Below, in pieces: positions 10,934 to 23,364 of a stretch of 64,000 bases of DNA. Positions within the stretch are counted from its first letter, which is position 1. The number at the start of each line of letters is the position of its first letter. This stretch comes from Lentinus brumalis. Lineage: Eukaryota; Basidiomycota; Agaricomycetes; Polyporales; Polyporaceae. The translations under genes were made by a program, and so were the position numbers. The stretch covers positions 124,001 through 188,000 of the forward strand of contig MARA01000022.1 in assembly GCA_001792895.1 (NCBI GenBank). The letters are read 5' to 3'. Below the pieces are notes generated by a model that did not search any database, had not been told where the DNA came from, and was given only the letters and a program-made list of their open reading frames with translations.

Positions 10934-12190
10934 ATGTCCCTGTCGGACTTCCCTATCGACGAGTCCTATCTCATTGCCGGATGGCTCGAGTCGTCCGTCT
11001 GGGGCAAGTCTATGCTGATCTGTTGACCACATGAATCTGACGAGATGTTTTATAGGATTCTACACCTTGTTGTTCTCCCTGACCGTGTACGGCATCTGGA
11101 GGCGACGCCGACATGGCGTAAACTTGTTCACCACAGGCTCAATCGTACTGCTGTAAGTTCCAGCTGCTGCTCCGCGACACGGACTTCTGACGAATTTTGT
11201 GCAGATATATGCTCGCTACCGCTCACATGGCTCTCGCACTGGTACGCCTCGTCCAGGGGTTCATTTTGTACCGCGACACCATAGCTCCTATGCTTTACTT
11301 TGCTGATATCTCCGTCCGGCTCAACATGGCAAAGGACTACATCTATATCACAAACGTAGGTGAAACTGTCATATATATAGCCGATGTTATGGCTCATTCA
11401 AGCGTACAGATGGCGCTGGGTGATCTCATAGTCGTGTGGCGGCTATACGTGGTTTGGGGCAGGAAGTTGTGGGTCTCTGCTCTTCCAGTCTTGATGGTAC
11501 TCGGCGAGTTCGGTGAGTTGTGCCATACTATACTATGGCAGCTCAACCCTGACTAGTTTATAGTTGCCGGCTACGGCTCGATATCGCAGTGGCTGCTCCC
11601 GAGCCCCGTCCCAGAGACAATGGTCCGCTGGGGTACGGCCATGTTCGCGATTTCTCTTGCAACAAACGTCCTCGTCACGGTGATGGTCGCCTCTCGAATC
11701 TGGTAAGGGTTCCTTTCTGTGCCCCACTAGCTAGCTAATTAAAAGGACTGTTCATTCCAGGTATATCACGTCACGCTCCCACTCAGCACTGGGTGCCTCG
11801 AGTCCCCACGCTCGGGTGATCCTGCTCATAATCGAGTCTGGCGCACTAATCTCCGCGGCGAAGCTCACAGAGTTTGTCCTTTTCAAGCTGGCGCCGCTTG
11901 ATGGACTGGGCGGCCTCAACGCACTGTACCTCGTGTACGAAGCCATGCCTCAGATCACCGTGAGTTTTCTCTATAAGGGTACTTATTGTTGTATGGCACT
12001 CATGTTACCGCAGGGACTCGTACCGACGGTTATAGTCTACGCGGTGAACCATGGGTTTACACAGACGGACGGCTACTACTCCGGAGTCGTCACTAACACG
12101 GTCGTGCTTGGAACCCGCTCCGGAGCTGTATGCGAGTCCGACGGTCCTCTCGCGAAGTTCTCCTCTCACGGATGCGATATCGACGTATAG
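10934..12190 (+). CDS. Seven-helix membrane protein, FPID family, copy 2
   Basis: Exons 10934-11003, 11056-11152, 11205-11355, 11410-11512, 11564-11702, 11761-11959 and 12014-12190 encode 311 residues. It begins MSLSDFPIDESYLIAGWLES and follows the copy at 7275-8704 through all seven helices, with a shorter C-terminal tail. The first intron starts with GC (GCAAGT) at the very position where the paralogue has GT, a likely GC-AG intron rather than an error because the frame closes only with it. Exons 2 to 5 are exactly as long as in the paralogue. Function unknown; it is an integral membrane protein by hydrophobicity. Confidence 0.8.
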
Positions 12191-13047
12191 GCTTTTTACT
12201 CATACTTCACCGATGAAGTCGAAAATGTTATTCGATGTGTGAATTATCATCGCCACGGTGGCGGCGCCTCGCTCGTACTAGCTAGTGTCTCATGCGCCCA
12301 CACTGCAGAAGCTGTTAGTTCCTGAACTTGTTCGCCGGCGCAGATCAGCGGTCTCTATACGCACCAGCATCGTCATGGGACATCGCTGCTGCACTGCCCG
12401 GTGTAAGTGCTCAACTCAGATGATGTTGCCTAGTGGCGTCGACGAGGTACTTACAGTACATACATAGGAGGAGTCGGCCCGTATATAGTAATCTAGACGC
12501 CCGCGGTGGCACGGAAGCCACGTCACCTAGTCCTTACTACTACTTAGCTCTTAACGTTAACCTCGATGTTCGACTCTACGACATCTGCTGTCAGTTCACA
12601 CTTCGCGTAATTCTACAAGACATACAGACAACTGCAAGTCCCATACGACTTCCCAACCGTCACATCGGAGGCTTGTCACATCCCTCGGCACTTATGCGCC
12701 GCTGTTGAGCCCCTCACACTCGGAAGCTGCGGCAGCAGGCAATGATAGGCAAGGATAGTCAACGTTTCGCCCATGTATCTGTCTTTCGTGGACAACGCTC
12801 AGCTTCTTGATATCCACGACTCCCCGTCAAGTTGTGATACGCTTGAGTACCACTGGCAGCGCTGATGGTACGCTTCCTTAGCCTGACGCCCGGGCGTTGC
12901 ATGTTCCCGATATCCTAGCTTTCTTTCCCTCCATCTTTAAGTGAGCACTGAGGCTTTTGCTGACGAACAGCTCACAGACTACCACACGACAGAGATCTAC
13001 AGTTCCACATTTCCTCTCACCAGAAGGGTGATCTTGTCTCGGCCCCC
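12191..13047. other. Intergenic, no feature seen
   Basis: About 860 bp between the membrane-protein gene and the first P450 copy. No protein-like frame or repeat was recognised. Confidence 0.4.
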
Positions 13048-15104
13048 ATGTTCTACGCCATCGTATCCGGAGTGACATCCGTGCTTCTCGCACTTGTTCT
13101 GCCTAGAAGACGCAGGGGGCTACTACTTTCTCCAGGCCCACGTCCACGCCCCTGCATAGGCAACCTCCTGGACATTCCGAAGCAGTACGAGCACCTCCAC
13201 TTCAAGGCGATGTGCGAGAAGTACGGCGAGTCTACCACTACCGTTTGATTTCCACGTACTTGTGCTGACTCGCAACCCACAGGCGATATAGTCTACCCTG
13301 ATGCCCTCGGAATGCCCATCATCGTACTCGGAACGCAGGAGATTGCAATTGATCTACTCGAGAAACGCTCCGCGAAGTATTCCGATCGCCGTTTCTCCGT
13401 CATGGCCGACCTGTGAGCTGTTTCAGCTCAACCCTGTGAGAGAACGTCGTAACTGAAGGCCATCCTATCTAAGCACAGGCTTTGACTGGTTCTTCGCTAT
13501 CAATTTTGTACGGTCCACAGTGGCGGAAGGCGCGGCGGGCGTTCTCCGAGACTATGAACGCGAATGCGGCAGTTCAATACAGGCCAGTGGAGGAGAGCGC
13601 GGTGCGACGCTATCTCCACAAACTGGTCGACCAGCCCGGGAAGTATCGGGAGCATGCCCTGCAGTAGGTGATCACCAATTCACCACAGCTACCGCGCGGT
13701 AACCATGGCACACAAACAGCATGTTTAACGCGCCCATAATCGCCATCGCATACGGCCTCGACGTCCACGCGAAGGCCGAGAACGAAAAGTATGTCAAGAT
13801 CGCAGAGCAGACAATGAGATCGTTCAACATCGCGTTCACGCTTGGGGAGTACCACGTCGAGCAGTTCCCGTTCTTGCGGTATCTTCCTTCTTGGCTTCTG
13901 CTGGCTAACTTCAAACCGGAGCTGCCTCGATGGAGGGCGGACGCGAGCCGGCTGTGGGACTTGCCCTGGGACGCTGCCATGGAGGCAATGGTACGCGGCT
14001 CATGATTGTCTGCGATGCCAGTTACTTGACATGATGATAAAGAGTCGGGGAAACGCCACGCCCTCACTCTTATCGGCGATCCCAACGACACTGTGGAGGA
14101 AGATGTCATCATAGCCAAAGGAGCATGTGCATCTGCGTACGCTGGTGAGTATTTCCGTCTCTTTGCATCCGATACAGAGTCCGATACGCCCCTGCAGCTG
14201 GTGCAGATACTGTATGTTCCCAAGTTTCAATTTGCAACTTCCAAGCTGACGGCATCGACCGCGAACAGACGTTCGCCACGTTCACCATGTTCGTCGCGGC
14301 AATGGTGCTCTTCCCGAAGGCACAGCGACTCGCCCAAGCCGAGCTTGACGCAGTGATCGGCCCTGACCGTCTCCCGACTGTTTCCGATAAACTGTCGCTG
14401 CCATACGTCTCTGCCTTGATCACGGAAGTCTTCCGGTGGCAGCCGGTCGTTTCGACTGGCGTTATCCACCTGGCGATGGAGGAAGATGAGTACAGAGGCT
14501 ATCGTATCCCACGTGGTACCGTCGTCATACCGAATCCATGGTACGTCTCCTTGCGAACCACGATAGTGCTGTCTTGACAAGCGGTTCTTGAGCAGGGCAT
14601 ACTCGCGCGACCCAGCGGTGTACCCGGATCCCGAAGAGTTCCGACCTGAACGCTACTTGAGGGATGGCAAGGTCGAGCTGGGTGATCGTGGTCCAGCTGC
14701 ATTTGTATTCAAATATGGACGAAGGTGTGTTCGACTCCTCTCAGCCTTTCCGTATGTACGTACTCATCGCACCATTGTGCTCCACAGAGTCTGCCCTGGA
14801 CGGTACTTTGCTGGCTGAGGAACTGCTCTTCACCACCATAGCTTCCGTCTTGCACTGTTCCAACATATCACCCCCCAGAAATGAGCGGGGAGAGCCTGCG
14901 AAGTTCGAGTTGAAGTTCCTTGATACGTCTCCTATGTGAGTGCTCCTGGTTTGGAGGTTCAATTTACTAGCCGTTCATCACGGGGCTCTTGTTGTCTGTC
15001 GTAGGCTCCCGGAACCGTTCGAGTGTGGTATACGACCGCGATCGATGATAGCGAAAGAGTTGCTGCGCGCGCTCTGCTCGGAGTCGGAACTCCGAGCACT
15101 TTAG
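13048..15104 (+). pseudogene. Cytochrome P450, decayed copy
   Basis: Ten exons are recognisable (13048-13225, about 13267-13413, 13474-13660, 13720-13990, 14043-14144, 14198-14211, 14269-14540, 14596-14724, 14788-14935, 15005-15104), laid out as in the intact gene 17791-19860. Three breaks are visible. Exon 3 is 187 instead of 186 nt, with one extra T in a TTTT run near 13503. Exon 5 is 102 instead of 106 nt and changes frame. Exon 9 is 148 instead of 144 nt because GCTG is duplicated just after the heme loop near 14808. Two donors are GC (13226, 13661). The heme loop reads FKYGRRVCPGRYFA, with K where G is usual; the ExxR helix EVFR and the PERY motif remain. Non-homopolymer lesions argue for a true pseudogene, though expression of a truncated product cannot be excluded. 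Confidence 0.75.
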
Positions 15105-15788
15105 CTGTATGGCCCATGACACTGACATATCGTCGACGACCGCAACACCATGCCAGAGCCAGAAGATTGATATGAACAGAGGTGAGCTACGTGTACTTAC
15201 TGGGAGAGAGATCACTTCATGATGGTCGTAAAAGTTCACAGTCAGCAGCTGTGACACTCCTCGGTGCCCGTGAACCAGCAGAAGCTCGGGTTAGCACGTA
15301 ATGGGCGAACCGCCTGAGAGCTCGGACCTCGGAACATACGCAGCAGGCGAAATCAAGGGCGCGACCGCGGGGTGTGCAGGTCTAGCACGCTATTCTTGAC
15401 ATCTTGATCTTCTACCTGAATGCACATCTCACGAGCGGTGACCGGTGAACTCACCCATGTATGTAATCGGTGCCAGATAGCGACTGTGTGGTCGAGCATG
15501 CGATTTCTGATGCACGAGAAGCGGTGGGCGGTCTAGTGCTTCTACGACAGGACAATTTGAGTGGAGCCTAGTCCTTACGAGAGGCTTTGCCTATCGATGA
15601 GCTCTCCCGTGACAGGCCGTGTTCCAACTTCCACACGACACGCCCGCTGTGATCCATCGCAGCAGGCGCATGACCTAGGGCTTGAGGGACCCCTTATAAT
15701 TGATCCCGGTTTTCTGCAGAATGTGAGTCGTTCACCATTCGATCAAAGCGCTACTCAACTACTTACCTCCAGTTCCATAGTAGTCGCC
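15105..15788. other. Intergenic, no feature seen
   Basis: Separates the P450 pseudogene from the aldo-keto reductase gene; serves presumably as the promoter of the latter. No motif stands out. Confidence 0.4.
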
Positions 15789-17650
15789 ATGAGCTCCTTT
15801 GCGCCACAACCGCCGCCCGCCACCGCGCTGGGTCGTTATCGCGTAAGTACCCCAAGCTCACTGGAGGACGATGCTCTCGAGCTGAGATGGACTGCACAGC
15901 TCCTCTCTCCTTCAGCAGGCGGTGAGTTTTGCGCTTGTCCCGGCTCCGATAGAGGGAAAGGTGATACGACCTGCTCTTAGTGCGCGTCTCGCCAATATGT
16001 CTCGGTACGATGTCTCTTGGTCAAGCGTGGAACCAGGCTATGGCCGGTGGTGAGTAGCCACAGTTGCGACTCCGAGTCCTAGTCCCAGTATGTGACTCAT
16101 TCACCGATATGTGATGTAGGAACCACCCGACAGGAGGCTTTCGAGGTATCTCCAGTCCTCCGGGAATACTAGTGGTCGATGATGAGGCTTCAGGCTAAAC
16201 GATCGACCCTCTTGTCAGTTCCTCGACACGTACTTCAAGAGCGGAGGCAACTTCCTCGACACTTCTACGAACTATAATGACGGCGAGGTACGTTTCCTCT
16301 GAGCTATGCAACTCGCCACCTAACAGGATAACTGTGACAGACTGAAGAGATCCTCGGGGCTTGGATGACAGAGCGACGGAACAGAGACCAGATGGTCATC
16401 GCCACGAAGTACACCATCGGGATCAAGAATATCGATCCAGAGGTGACAATCAAGGTGCGTGCAGGATATCTCTACTGGTGTAGCGAAGGGTGTGAATTGA
16501 GCTCCATTCGACTTTGCAGGCCAACTACCAGGGTAACCATCGCAAGAGCCTTCTGCTCACGGTAAGATAACACTCACTTGAGGCTGTGAATTTGTGAAGC
16601 TGACACAGCCTTAGGTACAAGAGAGCCTTTCCAAGCTGCAAACGACATATCTAGACATCCTCTATTTGCACCTGTAGGATGACATCCTAACCGTGCATCT
16701 CGCAATGCTGATAGGACCCTAGATGGGACTACTCTACTTCCATCCCCGAAGTCATGCAAGCACTCGATTCGCTCGTCAAGACGAACAAAGTGCTCTACCT
16801 CGGCATATCAGACACACCAGGTATGCTATTGGTCTACCAGATTTGTTTGTAGTATCACACCCATCGGTCACGAACGCCGCAGCTTGGATAGTTGCGAAGG
16901 CGAACGACTACGCTCGAGAGCACGGGATGGCTCAATTCGTCGTCTGTGCGTAGCTTTCTCGGGAATTGTACCGCTCGAATCACCTCACATTCGGTCCGCA
17001 GATCAAGGTGCATGGAACCTGAAGGAGCGCGACCTCGAGCGCGAGATAGTGCCGATGTGTCGTGCTGAGGGCATGGGTATTGTTCCTTGGGGGGTTCTTG
17101 GCCAGGTATGCGAATTTCCAGACCTCTCCATATTCTTCGCCCTGACCGGTCTCGTTTTTCCAGGGAAAGTTCAAGACCGAAGCGGAGCTCAAGGCCCGCA
17201 GCGCGATTCGTTATGGTATCCCCCAGACCGAGGACGAGAAGAAGGTCAGCCAAGCTCTCGAGAAAGTAGCAAGCGAGATCGGCGAAGGCACGACACTCAG
17301 TGCGGTAGCCGTCGCATGGGTCCTCGCGAAGTCTCCCTACGTGTTTCCAATCGTCGGCGGGCGCAGTCCTGCTCAGCTTAAGGAAGTTATCAAGGTTCGT
17401 CCTGGTCTAGCGACACCGTAGATAGCTTCAGACCTCTACAAACTGACTGTATGTGTTTCATCAGGGTCTGGAAATCGTTCTTACTCCCGAGCAGATCAAA
17501 ACTCTCGAGGAAGCCGTGTCGTTCAGCTTGGGTTTCCCGTACAATTACTTCGGCACTGATCCGGCGCACGGAGATGGTCGTCCCAACTTCTTCGTAATAG
17601 CCGCTGGACATACGAAGTACGTCAAGTCGCCGGCTCCTATCGCACCTTGA
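15789..17650 (+). CDS. Aryl-alcohol dehydrogenase-like aldo-keto reductase
   Basis: Thirteen exons (15789-15842, 15900-15921, 15981-16049, 16120-16145, 16219-16287, 16341-16454, 16520-16561, 16615-16673, 16723-16820, 16883-16945, 17002-17105, 17164-17394, 17465-17650) close in frame to 378 residues, the usual size for fungal AAD enzymes of about 385. The AKR tetrad is visible: Asp and Tyr in [12 protein letters not shown], Lys in MVIATKYT, His in LYLHLWD. Cofactor-side landmarks are [16 protein letters not shown] and [10 protein letters not shown]. The family reduces aryl aldehydes to alcohols with NADPH in the cytosol, in white-rot fungi linked to aromatic and lignin-fragment metabolism. It sits inside the P450 array, in keeping with a shared role on aromatics, but its substrate is not known. 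Confidence 0.88.
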
Positions 17651-17790
17651 AACGAAGGACCACGGTGCATTTGGAATCCCTGTACTACTAGAACTGTGAT
17701 GTTTCAGCGACTTCATTCCACTTGGATCGGCAATAATGCACTCCGATTATTCAAGTGTTCACGATAGAAGGATACAAAAAGTGCAACTGT

Positions 17791-19860
17791 TCATTCGAGT
17801 CCAGCGAGCTCTGCCTCGGAGCAGGCTGCACGTACGAGGCTCTCAGCAGCAGTAGAACGAGGGCGTATGTGGCACTCGAACTCTTCCGGAAGCCTGCGAA
17901 GATCCAGTGATCAGCCACACATTCCCGGTGCGACATTAGAACGCTCACATAGGTGACACGTCCATGAACTTCAATTCGAACTTGACCGGAAGGCCTTCCT
18001 TGTCCCGCGGACCCGAGATGTCAAAGCACTGCACCACTGATGCGACAGTCGTGAAGAGCATTTCCTCTGCGAAATATCTCCCAGGACAAACCCTGCAATT
18101 ACGTCTCATATAAGCGACACGGGCAGATGAGCTGACGATTGTTTGCTCACCTTCTCCCGTAGCCGAAGACGAATGTACCGGGGTCTTGCTCGCCAACGTA
18201 CAACTTCCCATTTCTGAGATACCGTTCAGGTTGGAATTCCTCTGGATCGGGATATACGAACGGATCGCGCGAGTAGGCCCTGTAGGGCAATTGAGGACAA
18301 AGCCCATTTGGATCAGCAATATACGGGACATACCAGGGATTCGGAAGGAGCACTGCTCCGCGAGGTATGCGATGCCCTCTGTACTCATCTTCCTCCATTG
18401 CGAGGTGGGAAACTCCGGTCGGAACGACAGGCTGCCAGCGGAAGACCTCAAGGAGGAGTGCAGACAGGTATGGCAGCTGTCCCTTATCACGGATGGTGGG
18501 GAGGCGGTCGCGTCCGACCACGGAGTCGAGCTCGGCTTGGGCGAGCCGTTGGGTTTCCGGGAACAGGACCATCGCAGCGACGAACATGTTGAACGTGGCA
18601 AACATCTGCAGAACATGAGTCGCACGTCAGAGTCGTCTCTCCAATTGGGCAGCACAGTCGGCTTACCGTGTCAGCACCGGCTGTATTCGCCTGGAATCAG
18701 CATCTTCCTGATACATAGCAAACAGGAGGAAACATACCTGCGTACGCAGATGCGCATGCGCTCTTCGCAATCGAAACCTTTTCTTCCGTGTTCGCATCAC
18801 CGGTCAAGACACTCGCCATAGATGACGCTGCTTTCCCTTCATTCTGGCGGGCATAGGGACTTCGTCAGAAAATCATACGACCAGAATGAGGAGGGCCTAC
18901 CAAAGCTTTCATCGCTGCCTCCCAAGGCTCGTCCCTCAACCTGCGTGCGTCGGCACTCCACTCTGGGAGCCTGCGTTTGAACCCAGCAAGAGGGAACCAA
19001 GAGGGCAAATGTTTCAAGATTGGAAAGCGGTGCACATAGTTCCCGCCCAGGCCGAAGGCCTCGTGGAAGGACTTCATCGTCTTCTCGGCGATCTTGACGT
19101 ACTTGTCGTTGTCGGACTTTGCGTGTACGTCCAAGCCGTATGCGACTGCAATAATTGTACCGTTGTACATGCTGATGAATTCGCATCAGCGCCCGAAGTC
19201 CGTCAGCGCAGTCACGAGAGACTTACTACAGTGCGTTGCTTCGGTAGCTCTGCGGGTCTTCCAGTAACCGGAGGAGGTATCTGCGAACCGCTCGGTCACC
19301 GATTGGTCTGTACCGCGCCACGATGTTTGGGTTCATGGTCTCCGAGAAAGCCCGCCTTGCTTTGCGCCACTTCGGACCGTAAGGGTTCACTGCGAAGAAC
19401 CACGAGAACCCCGTCCTGGCGGAGCTCGTTCGGCGAGAGTCACGAACATGGAGAAGAAGCACAACTTACAGGTCTGCCATCACAGAGAACCGACGATCTG
19501 AGTACTTGGCTGAACGTCGTTCCAGCAAATCAACTGCCGCCTGCTGGGTCCCTAGGAGGATCAGGGGCATACCAAAGGCGTCGAGGTAGACGATGTCACC
19601 TGTGGTTTTCGTCAGCACGTAGTTTCCAAAAGTCTGCGCAAAGACATACCATAACGCTTGCATAGTGCGTTATATCCCAGATGTGAGAATTCTCTGGGTA
19701 GATCGGAAATGTTGCCTATGAGGAAGCGTCGAGGGGGCCCCGGTGGGAGAGGGAGGCCCCTTGAACGACGTCGCCATACGAGCAGGAGTGCACTGAGGAA
19801 GGACACGCACAACACCCACAGAGCTGTGTTGTCCGCTACGTGAAAGAGGAGGCGGTGCAT
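17791..19860 (-). CDS. Cytochrome P450 monooxygenase (intact)
   Basis: Ten exons: 19650-19860, 19470-19599, 19230-19415, 19171 down to 18901, 18738-18843, 18667-18680, 18334-18605, 18151-18279, 17949-18092, 17791-17893; 521 residues. An N-terminal membrane anchor (about residues 10-30) is followed by the LPLPPGPP hinge. The I-helix AGADT is coded by a 14-nt exon; EVFR is the ExxR helix, PERY the meander, and FGYGRRVCPGRYFA the heme loop with its Cys ligand. Such enzymes are ER-bound and take electrons from NADPH-P450 reductase; substrate unknown. It is the closest intact relative of the pseudogene at 13048-15104. CYP family number not assigned. Confidence 0.88.
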
Positions 19861-20459
19861 CGCTATGCCAAGGTTTGAATTTGTGCCACTGTGTCCTCGA
19901 GGGGAAGTTGGGACTGCAACAGAGTGAGCGCAATTCGCGGCTTGGCGAGAGGATGAGTGGAGGACCCGAGACCCGTGCTACAGCCAGTCCGTCTTCGGTG
20001 AAGTAAGGATGACCATATACGGTTCCGCACGACAGCCTCACCCTGCGCAACACCAGGGATGCCCCTTGGTTTCGCCGCCCGTGCATCACAGCGGGGACTG
20101 GGTGGCAAATAGCCTGGAGAATGCGGCATGGGCGAAGCGCCGCGGGGTAAGGAAAGGGCGTCTCACCCTTGAGTTTGCCGGCTACCCATGCAGTCCTCAT
20201 CTGCATCTTCCGAAAAGCATGTCGCGAAAGCCATGAGGCTGTCTCATCCGCAGCATAGCATGACGATACACTTCGGTCTCAACCTCCAGATCTCGCTCGG
20301 AATACTTTAGGTGAAGAGACCATATGCAACCGTTGGGTGAATCATCCTTCCCTTAAACCGTCTTCTTCGCACTGGCAGCCATTGACCGAACTTAGCCTTG
20401 ATGTATCGTGAGTACTTGAGTAACCTACAAATTCACGAGAAACAAGTCTTAGTTCACGA
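19861..20459. other. Intergenic between two P450 genes
   Basis: About 600 bp upstream of the gene starting at 19860 and downstream of the one ending at 20460. No element recognised. Confidence 0.35.
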
Positions 20460-22580
20460 CTACTCCAAGCAACTCGTCCGAATGAGCGTTTCCGCAGCAC
20501 GAGAGCGAGGTTCGATAACACATTCAAACGGTTCAGGATACCTACATCAGACTGTCAGCGTCCAAAAGACAATACCCCGCTTAGCAAAGAGAGACTCACG
20601 ACAAGATCCCGTGCGTCATCTTGCCCTCCAGACGAACCGGCCGCCCGTCCTCTCCAAGCGGCGCGCTGATCGAAAGCGTGTGCAGGACCGTCGTGACGAT
20701 CACGAAGAGCGACGCCTCGGCAAAGTGTCGCCCGGGACATATCCTGTCGTAGTAGGCGTCAGCCGGAGCTCCTTGGATCGAATTAGACTCTGCATCATCA
20801 CTCACCGACGCCCATACCCGAATGCGATCGTCGCCGAATCGCGCACGTCCGGATTCAGCTTCCCGTCCTTGAGGAACCGCTCGGGCATGAACGCCTCCGG
20901 GTCCGGATACACGCTCGGGTCGCGCGAGTACGCCCTAGGTATGCATGCTCATCTCAATCCTGCAGAGCGTACTGAGAAGCAGGGGCCGTGTCAAGGCTCC
21001 ACTCACCAGATGTTGGAGATGACAATCGAGCCCTTCGGGATTCGGTAGCCCCGATACTCGTCCTCCTCCAGGGACCGATGTGGGATGCCCAGCGGGACGA
21101 CCGACCGCCAGCGCAGGAGCTCTTTTATGAGCGCGCCGATGTACGGGAGCGAGTCCTGGTCGGCGAAGTCAGGGAGCCGGGTCGGGCCGATGACCGCGTC
21201 GAGCTCTGCCTGCGCTTTCTTCTGGACATCAGGGTCCGAGGCCATCGCGAGGAAGAACGTTTGTACTGTGGACAACGTCTAGGTAGTGGACTGCTCAGTG
21301 TGCTGGAGTGCATCCTGCAGAGGCTGAGCTCACCGTGTCGGCGCCCGCTGCGTGGGACGGACGCAGGGTCAACGAGCGGTTTATCAGCTTGAGTTCATGA
21401 TTTTTATGACTTACCACCGTAAACGACTGCCGTCGTTTGCTTTGCAACGGCCTCCTCGTCTTTGACCGCATCAGGTGGAAGACGAGATAAGCTCTCTACG
21501 AGCGTCGCAGCCATCGACGGGGGAGCAGTGCCGTCCTTCTGCACGGAGCAGAGGTTTTGACATCCCGGTTAGCCGACTGACACCACAGAATCACATAGGA
21601 CATACTCACCATTGCACTCAGCGCCACCTCCCAAGGCCGGTGCAGCACCTCCATCGGCACGTCCCTCCACGCCCGCGCCTCGCGCTTGAAGCGCGCGAAC
21701 GGAAACCACGTCGGCACGTGCCGGAGGACGGGAAACGTCTCGACGAGGTACTTGCCGGGCACGGTCGCGGCGGAGAAGATCGCGAGGGCTTCTTCGACGG
21801 TGGCGAGGTAGGATTCGTTCCCGGGCTCGTCGACCTCGATGCCGTACGTGATGCGCATGATCGTGGAGCCGAACAGGCTGCCAGGAGAAGAGGCAGAGGA
21901 TGAGTGCCCCGGGGGACGAGAGGGTGCGGAGAAGAACGGAACGTACTGCCGGATGTGATGCACGAAGTCTTTCGGCTTCTCGATCAGCCTCAGGACGAAC
22001 TTGTGCGCCTCGCGCCGCTGCGAGGGCTGGTACTCCTGCACCGCGGCGGCGTTGAAGAACTGGTGGAACGTCCGCCTGTGCCGCCTCCACCACGGGCCGT
22101 AGTTGATGAGGGTCAGAACCCAGTCCAAGCCGCACCTTCAATCCGAAGTCAGCATGCACCGCTCACACAGCGACCACCGATCGTGACGCACAGCTTGGCC
22201 ATCGTAGAGATGCTTCTGTCGGAGTAGTTGGCAGACCGCTTCTCGAGGAGATCCACTGCCGCTTCGTGCGAGCCGAGGACGATCATCGGCTGGCCGAGCG
22301 CGTCGAGGTACACCACGTCGCCTGTCCGACAATCCGTGAGGGGGAGGCAGAGACAGCGGTACGAGGACGCACCATACTGCTCGTTCATCGCGCGGAACGT
22401 CGCCTCCATGTTCTTCGTCGGGACATCGAGCGCGTTTCCGATGATGGGCAGGCGTGGCGGCCCAGGCGGGAGAGGCAGACCCGAGCGGTCTGCGCGAGAG
22501 GTTCCTGCAGTTAGCCACCACAGGAAGGCGAGAGCAGGGACGGCGGCGAGGAACCAGCTCGATGGCAAGTCGGCGAGCAT
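20460..22580 (-). CDS. Cytochrome P450 monooxygenase (intact)
   Basis: Exons 22373-22580, 22192-22321, 21947-22135, 21610-21877, 21415-21538, 21334-21347, 21007-21278, 20806-20934, 20600-20743 and 20460-20541 encode 519 residues. Features in order are a membrane anchor (about 5-25), LPLPPGPPRLPIIGNALD, GPWWRRHRRTFHQFF in the C-helix, GADT from the 14-nt exon, ELLR (ExxR), PERF and FGYGRRICPGRHFA. A TATA-like TATATA at 22625-22630 lies about 45 bp 5' of the chosen ATG; an in-frame ATG at 22670 lies beyond it and is rejected. Close to the genes at 25154 and 28778. An ER-bound, reductase-dependent monooxygenase with unknown substrate. Confidence 0.88.
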
Positions 22581-23364
22581 AGCGACCACAAGGAAGGGCC
22601 TGAGAGCTGAGGGAGCGGGACGGGTATATATGCCGTAGTCCTGCGATGTGCATCCTTCATGACGCGGCATTTGAGATTGCGGCGGTAGGCCGCCCGATCG
22701 ATCCCCACTTGCAGGACGGATCCTCGCGTCGACATGGTGGCGGCAGTGGGGCCGTCACGGCAAGCATGAGCAATACGAGGCGCGGCGCCGGGGCATATGC
22801 AGAGGCAAGGGTCCAGTTGCACGACGCCGGTGTGTTCGCAGGTGCGGCATGGCAGCCTGGGAGAGCATATCGTCCGCAGAGGTTCAGCACGAACCACGGA
22901 CAGTCGGCCAGTATGAAGGGGGCAGGACACACGGACGCCAATTTGCCATCAGGTGCGCACAAGGAGGGCAGGCGCAATAGCGAACTTCGACGGGAGGCAT
23001 GGAAGGAGTGACAGGGATGGATAGCGTACTACGGTGTTTTCACACGGCCGGTAGAGGTGAGAGCTTGGACGTACTTTGCAACCCGCGCAATTGTACCCGA
23101 TAGCTTCGCGGAGCAGTGATAACTGTCGTGCCTTGCGCCGGAGCATTCACCTATCGGACTGGACAGCCAGAGCGGAAGAACTTTCCCCGACAGTGCCGAA
23201 TATGTCGCTCGGGTAGTAAACCCGAATCACGATGCTATTACACCACATGTAGCGGGCAATGGTATGAACGAAAGAGCTACAACGCTGTAATTCAGTGTAA
23301 GTAGCAGTATAACAGCGAGCAATACACAGACCATGCAGTGCGGAACCGTACCCGTCCTCAAGTT
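22581..23364. other. Intergenic with TATA-like element
   Basis: Contains TATATA at 22625-22630, read on the - strand, for the P450 gene starting at 22580. The rest (to the stop of the SUZ gene) shows nothing else that can be supported. Confidence 0.4.
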
